A stretch of 64,000 bases of DNA. Origin: Antedon bifida (lineage: Eukaryota > Echinodermata > Crinoidea > Comatulida > Antedonidae). Where the stretch lies: the NCBI GenBank assembly GCA_963402885.1, contig OY727099.1, forward strand, positions 18,929,001-18,993,000, read 5' to 3'. The notes beneath the pieces are model-generated. The model did no database searches. It was not told where the DNA came from and worked only from the letters and a program-made list of their open reading frames with translations. A program made the position numbers and the translations under genes. This document shows, piece after piece, positions 38,701 through 49,900 of this stretch; position 1 is the stretch's first letter; the number at the start of each line of letters is the position of its first letter.

Positions 38701-40359
38701 ATTAATCGATAGCGATAATCAATCGATAGCGGAGATTAATCGATAGCGGAGAATAATCAATAGCGGAGATTAATCAATAGTGAAGATTAACACGATATCG
38801 ATAAAGAATCGATTTAATTTTAAGCCCGAGTGGGAGATATGAAGTTATCATAAGGTTGATAAATATTTCGATAAATAGAATAGGCCTAAGTGACCATATA
38901 AATTTACAATGTTATCAACATTTTAACTTGTAACAAAATATAGTATTTGGACTTAAATTGCAAATATTATTTATACTAAAAATAAGATCATGTCATTATT
39001 AAGCCAAATGTTATAGTTTTCATAATTTTTTTAACTGTCATAATGTAAGAGTTGACACATATATTACGATAATATGACTTGTTTATCACAGCTCATTAAA
39101 CAACCGTTTTGAGCTCGTTACATTTTAAAATCCTAAATCTCTTCACATTCCGATCCAGTCTGTAATTATTGATGTAGGTCTAAACTGTCACATAACTCTC
39201 TACACTCTATGTATACAATTTTCCAGTATCATAGGTAATTTATAGTGTGTATATGTATCACATGTGACGACTGTATCATACGTTATTAATTAACCTTAGT
39301 CTAATATTAATTCTTCAATTATGTAATTTTACGTAATGTTGTGATATACATTGCAGCTAATAGGCCTACAACCTTTAGAAATTTCGATTTATTATATTTT
39401 TAAAACTAAATTTAAATAATAACTAATTATAACAAACAAATCTATAACTCAGGTGTCACACTTGCCATATGATTGTTTGTTGCCTACATTCCTCGTTGTT
39501 TTATTATGCTAATTACTTACTTATTTACATTCAACTTGTCCTATTGGTATATAAGCACTCTAGGCGTTGTTTACTGTTCTGACGATGAGATGTCACATTT
39601 TAAGGCAGTTTGCCTTTTTATTAAATGCCTCGCTATAGTCATTTTAACTCGTAAGTTTGGTGGTATTATTTATGATTTATATAATAAACACATAATTAGG
39701 TATCCCTATCTCTTATTACACAGTTTATTTTCATCGAACTTTTTTTTTAAAAGAAAAGAAATATGGACTAATCTTGAAAATTAAAATATATAAATGGATA
39801 AATATTAATGATAGGCCTTAAGCTCTGTCTCGACAATCAAACCTTATGTTACAAAAAAATGTGATGTGCCCATATATGGACATCACATCACTACCGTATT
39901 TTGGGCATATCACTATCATATTTGGATACATCGCACTTTTTTTCAAACTAATTTGATAGTGTAGACAGAGCTTAATGCATTTTGTCCATAAATGCATGTC
40001 ACTAAACTCAAAACTGTCAAAAGTTGGGCAACATTATCACCTACATTTCGGACTTTTTTTTTTTCCGGAAGTTTTTGGAAAAAAAACCAGTAAAAGCAGC
40101 AGCAGATATAAACTACTTAAACTAAAAACTGTTTATATTATATATTTATGTTTTTCTTAGAGGGGAGAGAAAGGGTTAGGTTGCGGAACAAAAGAAGCCT
40201 TATTCTTGCTTTGCTTTAAAACACATTTACACAATGTAGAGAAATATCTTTCCATCTATCTATATAATTGTTAGGCTTACTTACCTTAAAACTATTTGCA
40301 CGTAAGATAAATATAGACAAAGCCAATAATAACAACGCCTGCAGTGAATCCATCATCAT
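23755..40359 (-). CDS. ADAMTS metalloprotease with two CUB domains (ADAMTS13-like architecture), complete, 25 exons, 1215 aa
   Basis: Exons: 40285-40359, 38350-38410, 37780-37911, 36611-36756, 36201-36405, 33445-33560, 32406-32489, 31922-32046, 31288-31446, 30875-31009, 30416-30566, 29773-29868, 29000-29151, 28444-28507, 28148-28253, 27852-27997, 27404-27524, 27223-27300, 26733-26887, 26283-26567, 25864-26011, 25533-25720, 25237-25411, 24573-24763, 23755-24108. They sum to 3648 nt and close in frame. Domains: signal peptide 1-23; propeptide with RRRR (159-162) and a CGV Cys-switch (184-186); metalloprotease with HEMGHNLGMKHD (363-374) and Met-turn LMAS (386-389); disintegrin-like; TSP1 near 514-567; Cys-rich with [13 protein letters not shown] (666-678); spacer; TSP1 near 801-854 and 856-913; CUB 917-1030 and 1038-1147; then RKKR and an acidic tail. 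It should be secreted and zinc-dependent, acting on matrix or plasma-type proteins; the substrate is unknown. Among vertebrate ADAMTS only ADAMTS13 has CUBs, but orthology is not shown: only three TSP1 repeats are present and ADAMTS13 has eight. A partial paralogue lies at 46985-60837. Confidence 0.92.
28367..28405. repeat. Minimal MITE family 1 remnant (two ends back to back)
   Basis: ttaaagctctgtct is followed after eight bases by agtgtagacagatctta. These are the two terminal repeats of the family with almost no body, in an intron of the ADAMTS gene. Confidence 0.6.
29892..30048. mobile_element. MITE family 1, copy d
   Basis: Starts taaagctctgtgtacactat and ends in the complement tttgatagacaaagctta. 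It lies in the ADAMTS intron whose counterpart in the paralogue holds the 6 kb element. Confidence 0.8.
32590..32795 (+). repeat. Dispersed repeat with TATA-like box, copy 1
   Basis: It shares about 200 bp with 39437-39670, including acaaatctataac, cacacttgccat, attggtatataag and ctctaggcgttg. It lies in an ADAMTS intron, opposite strand. The reading frame through it (32544-32795) looks like a by-product, since the paired frame at 39473-39784 diverges after short matches. Confidence 0.6.
33445..33560 (-). other. Start of catalytic domain exon in ADAMTS gene 1
   Basis: Exon 6 begins the metalloprotease fold ([20 protein letters not shown]). No RxxR site lies between the Cys-switch and this exon, so the mature N-terminus is not obvious from sequence. 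Confidence 0.6.
34641..34821. mobile_element. Short repeat with AGTCGCGTG inverted ends, copy 1
   Basis: Begins tctttttagtcgcgtg and ends gagcacgcgact, so the ends are complementary. Inside is a run of cggtcggtcggtctgtctgt. A second copy lies at 46393-46470. Confidence 0.6.
35163..35288. repeat. 21-bp tandem repeat, six exact copies, each palindromic
   Basis: The unit has arms ggcaat and attgcc around gggcctag. Six units fill exactly 126 bp. The frame through it (GNGPRLP repeats) is not a gene. It lies in an ADAMTS intron. Confidence 0.95.
38021..38306. repeat. Dispersed repeat family 2, copy 1
   Basis: Starts gaaaatgaagattaatta and ends ggacaatatatctttaaa. It is colinear with copies at 41804-42126 and 47310-47609 but lacks the central palindrome. 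Confidence 0.7.
38550..38810. repeat. Degenerate tandem repeat with TTAATCGATAG core
   Basis: About a dozen units of gattaatcgatagcggag type, period near 20 bp with indels, in the second exon's upstream intron of the ADAMTS gene. Confidence 0.75.
39437..39670 (+). repeat. Dispersed repeat with TATA-like box, copy 2
   Basis: Partner of 32590-32795, sharing tattggtatataag and ctctaggcgttg at the same spacing. A TATA-like box near a conserved downstream stretch would suit a promoter of a small mobile element or solo LTR; this is inference. Confidence 0.55.
39819..39975. mobile_element. MITE family 1, copy e
   Basis: Starts ttaagctctgtctcgacaat and ends ttgatagtgtagacagagctt, then aa. This copy is flanked by TTAA-like ends. 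The body has gtgatgtgcccatatatgg. Confidence 0.85.
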
Positions 40360-41803
40360 TTTACTGGTATATTGTATTCTCTATAATAAACTGTCAACAA
40401 TGCGATATTTCCAGTTCTACACGATTTGAAAAAGAGGTGGCGTTTATATTGGCATTGAAGCGGCGTATCACAGGCAAACTCATCTTCCGTCAACTTCCGA
40501 TTTTTCCCTCCATAAGCATGTGTGCTTAAGTCCAACCCACAGAAAAGTCGATGAACTATTATCTGTGCATAAGGTCAACGTTAAATTGTCTTATACGTTC
40601 AAATATGAGGCTCTGTGTGATATTATACCGGTAACAGTGTGAGGATGCGCCATTGCTTTATACAGACCATATGGGTAGTTCATCATAATTTTAACTTTTA
40701 ATATAAAAATGAGATAAATTTAACCAATCATGGTATTTATATAACAAGAGTTTAGATTGCATTCCCGACGGTACGCTATATTACTTAACCGTAATAATTA
40801 TAGTAAAGCTTATCATATTGTAATTGTGTTTCTATATTATTTTCGTTGACCATTACGTAATATCTCATTGCGATTAGTATGTATTATATTATAAACTTAA
40901 ATATAATTCGGGTAATATGGGTAATGTTATTAGACTAAAACCAAAATTTAGTGGAATTAAGGTACTAATAAGGCTGTGTAGTGAACGACAGTACGTGTCC
41001 TACCTGTACCAAGACCATTCGACTGCAGCAGTTGAATTGTTTTCTTTTAATGATTAAACACGCTGTGTAATGTATTTTTTAATGAAGTATATTACATCGA
41101 TTTACTTTATTATTAAAGGGATAATAAATCATTGTTTTATTATTTTCGATAATTTTAGTAACATTTTACATGATTTGTGGTACTTTTTTGGAGGGTGATG
41201 TCAAACAGTTTTATACCTTATTGGACACACATCACATTTTATTTATTTTGATTAAAATGAAATTATTTAAATATTTTAATTTTACCTGACGGTTTAAAGA
41301 TGAGTCATTTAGTAATGCTGTACTGTTTACCACATATTCTTTGAATCATTGCAGTGGAGTTGTTACTTTGGGGTTTCTTTTGGATTAGTCCAGGTTATTA
41401 CTAAAAATGGCCATACACTCACTTCTATCCTATTATTCATATTTAAGCCTATACTTCCCTTACCAATAGCTATTTTCATTGGTTTATTGGAGTTTCTATT
41501 GGTGTTGTCAGGCTAAGTGGGTGTTGACATTCTAATCTGTGGGATTTCTGTCCGGCTTGCTCGATGACTAGTTGTATATTGTGTGGAAAAGGATAAGGAG
41601 AGTGGCCTACGTTTTGGAATATCTGAAACTTGTTCGTCATTGATCTTTGCGTAAAATGTGCGTTTTTTTGTCACCGTTGTGGTTAGCATTAAGTGTAACT
41701 GGATTATATATCAAACGCAAGAGTATATATGTCTGTTTGTATGTCCGTGGTTTTCCCTTGAATTCGGTATTAGTTACATTGTGACAGTTTTCAATGTAAA
41801 AAC
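40360..41803. other. Spacer upstream of ADAMTS gene 1, no gene seen
   Basis: It should hold the promoter and 5' UTR of the protease gene, but no core element can be singled out. No exon seen. Confidence 0.4.
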
Positions 41804-42126
41804 ATGAAAAATTAAGATTAATTAAATCAGACTTTGAATAGTAGTAGTTTTAATCAAGTTAATCACTTCAATAGAAAAAAAACCCGAAAAAATAATGTTT
41901 TCACATATAAAATGACAAAATAAACGGTAAAATTCAACCAAAAATCCATTGGCTGGCAGCCAATTTGACAATTTCTTTGCTTTAAATTACATTTTTTTCA
42001 GGCAAATTCATTTTTTTCGATCTAATTTGTTGTCAAAGTGGATAACTATTATGTTACATTAAAATGGAATATTCAAAAATTTTTTTTTTAAGAATGATTT
42101 TTTCAGGAGGACAATACACCTTTAAA
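41804..42126. repeat. Dispersed repeat family 2, copy 2
   Basis: Longest copy; it includes the palindrome attggctggcagccaat and ends ggacaatacacctttaaa. Confidence 0.75.
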
Positions 42127-43460
42127 TAAAGACATCTAATGTATTGTTTCCATTAATTATGTTTATTGATAGTTCCAAGGAAATAATTATTTACAAAATT
42201 GAAATTTGAAAATCATTCTCATTTTTGTATTTCCTGTTGGATGCGCAAATGGAGATATTTGAAGTTTTCTTACTTTACTTTCGCTAAAGTTGAATAAGAA
42301 CAACTTGTAATTGTCCTTTAGATTTGTAGACATTTTGTTTGGAATAAGTTGGAAATAAGGCACAAAAGGCTGTAGCCTATGTTGACACTATAAAAAAGAC
42401 AACACATTTTGTCTCTCTATCTTTAAATTTTATTAAAAAAGTGAAAATCATATCAGAGAAAACAAGCAAATAAACGAAAATGTTTATAAACATTACGTAT
42501 TTAGCGGATAACATCATGCTTAATTAACGTTTGTGATGAGCTGAAAAGACTTGTATTTCAGCAATTCTATTGTTTTTTCAGATTAGCAAGAAACAATTGA
42601 AATGAATGCAGTGGTAATATCAAGGAATCAACGTAATCTCATTCTTTCCTGGATATAGGTATGAGTTTTGTCCGTAAATATAAAGCGGAAACTATTTATA
42701 TTCACGCCTTAACACCGATTACTATATCCGTATATTATTATTAGTTTCCTGAATTATTCAATTCAACAAGGTTGGAATAGGCCTACTTGAGCCGTCCAAA
42801 TAAATAGAAATCCAAATACCATAAAATGTCTTCATATCAAGCAGAAGAATCTGGATTCAAATCTTGTTCGGCGGCTTTATTCCTCATCTTAAACGTTAAA
42901 ACAATTATTATTTTTATGCCTGTAAATTTATATAATTATAAATATTTTTTAACAAATTACTCCTAATAATGTATTGTGTATTTTTATTGTCTGTCTTACT
43001 CTATTTGTTTACACATTTTAATTGCGCATGAACCTTTGATTTTGAACCCATGGGCGGATCCAAAATAAAATACCTTGACGCAACGAACTGAGACGCAAGG
43101 CAAGCGAATTGACCAATGAAAAGCGACACTTCCAATAGTCCGTCGCTTGAGACATCTGATAAATAACTAATCTTCTCGTCACGCAGACGTATAGATGATC
43201 CTTGACCAATTGTCTGGCTTTTTTTAAAAACTAAATCTGTTACAATTAACAATGGTATATTGTTTCTATTCAGTGTCTAATAGCTTTCGATTGTTAATAG
43301 AAAAACGTTGCAATATATTTGACACATTGGCTATTATAAGGCAAATTTGATTTTATAGCTATTAACAATATCAAAACAATAGAAACCTTTTAAAAACTAT
43401 GATGATTTTTGGTAGGTGTTATATTTTATGAAATTCTTCAACTCTATCATGTACTGTATT
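42127..43460. other. Spacer downstream of kinase gene, no gene seen
   Basis: AT-rich. A small palindrome-like stretch at about 43258-43390 is bounded by tgtttctatt and aatagaaac. The short frames at 43001-43252 show no family signature. Confidence 0.4.
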
Positions 43461-44745
43461 TTATCGAATACATTTGATTCCTGATAACAACTTCTTTTCT
43501 ACAAACTCAATTCTTGGTCTGTCTTTCGGATCCGCACTAGAGCATAATTTACCGACACATCGTAGAAAGTTGCAGTTGACATGATCAGCAATGTTGACAA
43601 TGGTGATTCCTAGGCTGTAAATATCTGACGCAAATGTTGGTGGCGACTCCGGATAAAATCGTTCCGGTGCGTATTCGCGGTATTTGATAATCCGCCCCGT
43701 TCTTTCGTCTGCTGGTGTGTCATTCAATTGGAATACGTCGTAAGGAACGGCCGATGAACACACACAGCCAAAGTCCGTAATCTTTGCTGCCCAGTGGTGA
43801 TCGACTTTATGTAGAAGTATATTTCTGCTTGCTAGATCGTTGTGAATCAAACCAAATGTCTGCAAAATTTTGATTCCAATTGCAATATCTAGTGCGCAGT
43901 GAAATCCATCAGTTAAAGATAGATGAACCATGTTCTTGGTAATAACATCGTATAACGTTACAGTTTCGAATGTTGATGAATCCCCAATAAATTCCATTAT
44001 GATCCCATCGCTCGTGCCGTATGTGCAGGTACCATAAACGCGCGGGAACACGTCGCATATCTCAGCAGACAACATCATCTGAGTTCTTGCTTCAATGCTT
44101 ACTTGAAGCTTATCAATACATCTTTGTATTTTGTCATTGTCAGCTAATAAGCACCTTTTCACAGCGACCAGTTCACCATTTTCTCCACCAAGACGACACA
44201 GCACTACTTCACCAAATGCACCCTTTCCAAGTTTAACCTAAAAACAACGAATGAATATGGATAAACTGATAAAACAGTGTTTTAATAGCATCATGTTGTA
44301 ATGTTTGTACTTTCTCAATAAACCTCATATTACTACGGAGGTCTTTGCGCAGACATCGCCATTTTGTTGTTGTGCTCCATACAATAGGTTATGTAGTATT
44401 GGTAAATGTTTTACTGATAAAATGACCATATAAATGTTGCTTCAAATTGTACGTACGTTCATATTATTCTTTAAAATTAGAATTATGTTAGGACAAAATG
44501 GAATGTTTCGAACGTCATTTCAAATATGGGAATACAAACATGTTCTTAAAGAGTAAATTTCGGTTATAGAGTTGGAACTAAGTCGTCTACCACGACATAT
44601 AAATGGTATTAGTATAATCCCTAATGCTTACCTGTTGGTTATCTTGTAACAATGGCTTGAGAACATCTAAAGAAAGTAGCGGAACACCATTAGGTAACAA
44701 GGCATCTAGATGTATCATGTCCTCTGGTATTACAGCAATATCCAT
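43461..44745 (-). CDS. Protein kinase, two exons, complete, 296 aa
   Basis: Exon 1 is 44632-44745 (ATG at 44745) and exon 2 is 43461-44237, joined in phase 0. The protein is essentially one kinase domain: glycine loop GKGAFGEV (42-49), VAVK with Lys65, catalytic loop HNDLASRN (170-177), DFG (193-195), APE (228-230), DIYSLG (243-248) and the late Arg in DRPR. Lys, Asp172, Asn177 and DFG Asp are all present, so it is probably active. The Arg of HRD is Asn, unusual in conventional kinases. The loop LASRN resembles tyrosine kinases more than Ser/Thr kinases, but the group cannot be fixed by eye. No signal peptide or membrane segment is seen, so it is likely cytosolic. The N-terminus before the glycine loop is short (41 aa). 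It lies between the two ADAMTS paralogues on the same strand; no functional link is shown. Confidence 0.88.
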
Positions 44746-45244
44746 TGTCAAAGTAAAAATATAAATGTAACCCTAAAAAGTGCTACCTCGCGCCAAAACT
44801 TTTAGACATACTTCAATTGAAGCTTATAAGATCTACTTTGTTTTAATGTGCTTAACACAGACACTATTGTGGTTTATTATATTCGACTGACGTCATGCAA
44901 AAGTCTGCTACGATGGTTATCGTCTGAATCTGTAACTGTTACGTCATCTTGTTCTATTTTTACTATCAACCAATGATTATTCATGTAGGATTATATGGAA
45001 CTTTCAAAGTTTTCAGTATATTTGAATAATTATAAAGTTTAAATTCTTGTTTCTAAACTGAATCTTTCAATCGAATGTAAGATGACTTCACGTTTGTGAT
45101 ATTCGATTCTTCCTAAAAGTGGCAATTAAATCAGATTGACATTGTTTAGCCCTTCCCATGAAAAGAAAGAAGTTTAATACGAAATACTATACTCTTCATA
45201 TCATTTTCTTCTCTTCAATTATGCCGTTTACAAATGTATAGACG

Positions 45245-45346
45245 AGTACATTAAGAATGTTATCAAGCCACTTAGAACAGAGCATCGACAACGAAGAAGC
45301 GCTGATACACACGACGAGACGGTCCATGCGGTGTTCACAAGACATT
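45245..45346 (+). pseudogene. Orphan inverted fragment of ADAMTS exon 5
   Basis: The plus strand reads IKPLRTEHRQRRSADTHDET then VHAVFTRHF, matching exon 5 of the protease gene (36201-36405, minus strand: [20 protein letters not shown] then THVVFTRHV). Similarity stops at about 45346, before the Cys-switch cysteine. No neighbouring exon homologues are seen, and orientation is opposite to both ADAMTS genes. Confidence 0.8.
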
Positions 45347-46392
45347 TTAAATATATAATGAGTAGAAGTTCGTTAACCGTTTTAAAACTAGCTGACTTTC
45401 TATCTATATTCTTGATTAAACTAACATACCTACATACAATTCTCCTGTGGAATGATTAAAATGGTATTACCAGTGTTAGAGAAAGCTCAATAGGTTGTTA
45501 CACTTACAATATAGCACTGCGGTATTAGCTGCTAAAATCAAATGAAATATAATTGTATACCATTCAGTCGATGTATCAAAACTGGTATTGATACTTTCAA
45601 TGACATTATATTACTAATTGTGTTTACTGTAATACATATACTTTAACTTTACCAATCGTATTTATTATTTTCTTAAATTATTGTGTGTGTTTTTGTAATA
45701 TTTAAAGTCACAAAATGAGTATAGAATCAATGCATACGTAAATAATATGGTACGTAGTCCATTCAGCTGCTAGATTGCAAACTAAACCAGTGTAATAATA
45801 AAGTGATATAGTGCAATGTTTTGTCTTGAAGAAGACACTTTGAAAACAAATTAATCAATATTCATCATTCATCACGTACAGTATACTATTAAAAGGTGAA
45901 AACTATACCTAGGTGATCATTGTAAAGTATAATAATTCGCATTTGCGCAATGGCATTCACGTGGATACAAGTATGTAGTGTTTAAGTGGTGATTAATCCT
46001 ATATACGTTTTGTCTGAGTAACTCCATAAACTTCAAACTTACAGTGTTTAAGTATACACTATCGTGTCAAGAGAGTACGCTGGTTGTCTTTTAAGTAAGA
46101 GAGCTGTCGGTTGCTTCAGACCTATGTTGATGCGTTTTTAATCACTGCAAACCAATGCCGTATATTCACTCATATACACATTGAATTTCTATGATGTAGT
46201 GGTCGTCGGTCGTCGCAAATCGAAAGCTTCCTATATACCTTAGTTCTCACTACCAGGGATCTAACGTAAGGACGTACAGCTAAGCGCAACGCAGTTTATT
46301 TGACCAATCACAAACGATGGATTATTTAAACTATCTCTTATCATTGGTGCGCTAATTGGGATTCTTCGCACCATATCCAGTATACAGTACGG
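45347..46392. other. Intergenic, no gene seen
   Basis: At 46198-46235 a stretch (ggtcgtcggtcgtcgcaaat, then cgaaagcttcc) matches the end of the nested repeat at 51247-51634. Nothing else is recognised. Confidence 0.4.
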
Positions 46393-46470
46393 CTCTTTTT
46401 AGTCGCGACTCTACAGCTAGCTCACTATGTCGGTCGGTTGGTCGGTAAACACTAACTTGAGCACGCGACT
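46393..46470. mobile_element. Short repeat with AGTCGCG inverted ends, copy 2
   Basis: Begins ctctttttagtcgcgact and ends gagcacgcgact with cggtcggttggtcggt between. It is a shorter relative of 34641-34821. Confidence 0.55.
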
Positions 46471-46984
46471 GCAGCCATGTATATCGCCTTGTTCTATTGA
46501 AGTTATTTTTTTGTTCGTGCATTGTTGCAATGGTAATGCTTTGTACCAACTCACAGGAGTTACCTTTTTATGGATGAAATTGACATACAGTAGTAGACAT
46601 AATTGCAGATATAGTTAATTTTATTTAGTACCTCAGTAGTGACGTGTAATGCATTACAGACCACTATCAAATATCTATCAAGATCTATCAAGTGTAAAAA
46701 TATAAACTTATTTTAATACTGATTACAACATCAGTATTAGCAATGTGTCAATGTATATAAACAAACCGTTTGGTGGAGTACACCGGAACATTATAGCAAT
46801 TTTAATTATTAAAAAAAAAAGAATTGATTTCAAAGTGTGTATAATGCAAGCAATATAGTTTAATAATTTAATAATATTAATAAGAATATTACGATTTGAT
46901 AGACTAATTATTAGTTCAGTAATTTTTTTTTTCATAATACATTTGAATAATTTTTATAATGGCCTTAGGATTGGTAGCCGTAGT

Positions 46985-49900
46985 CTAAGCTGCTTTGACT
47001 ACTCTATAAGAAATGTTGAACCCTTTATCTGATTCGGAGCTATCACTGTGAAACAGCAGTTTGATCCCGCCAGTAAATTCGAGAACGTCGCCTGTTCTTG
47101 AGCCACATAGTGGGTCCTCCACATTTCCGTCTTGAGTCTCCGTGATCTGCAAACAATCGAAAAAGCATAATAAGTGTTGGTAAAAATAAATAGGCCTATA
47201 TAGAAGAAGAAGGACACCGGGGCAAGATCAATCAACTATAGTAGGTACATTGGTTCTTTATAGACAAGGAGTACTTTGGAAGTAAAATTAGTTTTGGGGT
47301 TGGTTGAAAAATGAAAATTAATTAAATCAGACTTTAAACATGTTATTTTGTAGTTTTAATAAAGTTAATCACTTCCGTAGAAAAAATGACTTATAAAATG
47401 ACAAAATAAATGGTTAAATTTCACCAAAAACCATTGGCTGGCAGCCAATTTGACTATTTTTTGCTTTAAATTGCAGTTTTTCAGGTAAATAGTTTTTTTT
47501 TCCGATCCAATTTTTGGTGGATAAGTGGATAATTATTATGTGACATTAAAATGGCATATTCAACAAAAAACATTTTTTTTTAATTTTCAGGGGGACAATA
47601 CATCTTTAACATTAGGTCATTTTTTTAATCCCTACCCTGCTCCCGAATAAACGCCCCGGGCGTTTATTTATTTCGTCGTATAATGCCCTATCACATGCGC
47701 ATAATACACAAGTAACACATTACACACATTAAACATCACAACAATTCGAATAAATACGGTATTACTTATTACTGATTATATTGCTTTACAATATTAAATA
47801 ATGAAATTAATGTACCTGCAAGTAATCATATATACAAGAGTTGTGAAACTCAACTTCAAACTCTTTCAAAGTAAGTTCAACAACATCTGATTGCTTAGCT
47901 TGGATAACGGTTTCACATTCGAAGTTATTTTTGTAAGGGTCCGGGTAGCTTGGTGACACAATTATACCTCCATTTTTAGACATTGTCATACCGCAACTTG
48001 GCACTAAATGAATGAAAAAAATGAATGAAAAAAATGGTTTAATATAGTCAATTTTTGTTTTTAACTTTTTAAAGAGAACATCTTCACATTTGAAAAACGC
48101 CGCCAGCAACATCAATAACCAAGTGAATATGTAAGGTATGTAATTTAAATGTAATAGTGTGAATCGCGTCAAACTGCCTGATTAGCTGTGCATTTTTTTC
48201 GCTTCGCAGGAAGTAGATACAAATAATATGAATACACGTGCACACATATCCAATTCACGCAAATCAACCTTTTCTTACTGGGTTTAGGCGCGGCCCATTC
48301 AAATTATATTGTAATTATGTAAATTAGGCCTATTATTTGTTTGTAATAAAAACAAACACAGTATACGTATACTCCACTAACCATATCCGTTTGTTTCTGT
48401 CTCAATGCTCTCATATTTCGCTTGGAATCCTTTTTTGTTTGTGCCTTTGTTGCTGTGAAACTCCAACTTTACCATGTGAGTTTCTGACGTCCAATGGAAA
48501 GGCTTCAGGAAACCACAAAAGACGGCATTGGTTCCTGTTCCTTCATCTGTCAACTAAAATAATAAACAATAAGATATTCATGCGTAGAATTATAAGCTTA
48601 GCATAACTAGAAGTTGCAAAGTGCAAGTAAAGTAAAAAATACAAATGTTATAATTATTAAACAACTTCATTTGTCATTGTACAATAAAGAAAAACTATAC
48701 AATAAATGCATTACAACTCCAACCACTAACATCTAGTCATTGCCAGATAAAGATTTGTGAAACGTCGCACACGTAGGTATTCAAGAAAGGTTTAACGTAA
48801 ATAATTATATATATATATATATATCCTCTTACTTTGACATAGTCGTTTTTGCAATTTTTTGAATTCTGCAATTTGAACACTTCAAACGAGATTTTGACTT
48901 GACGACCACTCGTTATTTGGATCTTTGTCACACAATCTGCATTCGCCATGTATTTATTCGGGTAATTTGGTGAGGTTAGCGAACCCGAATTTTTTGTGTA
49001 TGTCTCGCCGCAACCTATGATTTAAAGACGAACGATTAATAACCACAATCATATGTCCGTCATCGTAATCTTATCATTGGGTTAGACTGAAAATCTACTT
49101 ACATGCTGGCTTTGTGCATGGCTTCTGTTCGTTCGGTTTAGTTTCTGGATTGCATTCGGAATCATCCAGTACTTGTTCGTCGTCCGAACTTTGACAAGTT
49201 ACAATTCTGGTTTTAATGCCATCACCGCATGTCACCGAACACTACACGATACAGAAAATGTGTTAAGGTATCTACTGTCTATAACATTGATGTTAGCAGC
49301 TTACAGACTACAGGCTAATGTCGATAATAGAGTACATAATGCATAAAATCGTAATGTTGTTGGACGTGATTCCGCGTGTGATCATGTGCTCTTATTTTAG
49401 AATCAAATATTACGCAGAGAGGAAAAATAAATTGCATTTTATTCAACAGTATTTTACTAATCTTATCTAGACTCTGTGGTTAACTATATGCAACATTTAC
49501 CTTGCCATATTTTCCAGCTGCCCATTGATTCATAGGACATGACCCTTGGTCACATGGTCGCTGTTCATTTGGTTTGACACCATTACACATTGCTGTTGCT
49601 ACTGGCCGTCCATCTAATGTACAAGTGATGTCACGCGTCTCTTGACCTGAACCACAACTCTTCGAGCAAGTTGACCACGAACCTTTACTCCATTCTAAAG
49701 TTGCCATGCTAGTCTTCTGGTAGTAACTGTAGGAAACATTTGCCTTGTACAAAGGGCTCCTTGCATGTTTGAAAACCTGTAATATAATTGAAAATTGGCG
49801 ATTGTAACTAATTGTATTGATTTTTTTATATAAAAACTAAATGCATAAATGAAATGGTTTCAGTAAGAAAGTGATTTATTCAATATACTAGATTGTGCAA

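Noticed and set aside
39473-39784. 103-residue hydrophobic frame sharing YWYISTLGV with 32544-32795
   Set aside because: The similarity is at DNA level in a dispersed repeat; the two frames differ in indels, so protein coding is unlikely.
43461-44745. Calling the kinase a pseudokinase
   Set aside because: Only the Arg of HRD is changed; Lys, catalytic Asp, Asn and DFG Asp are all there.
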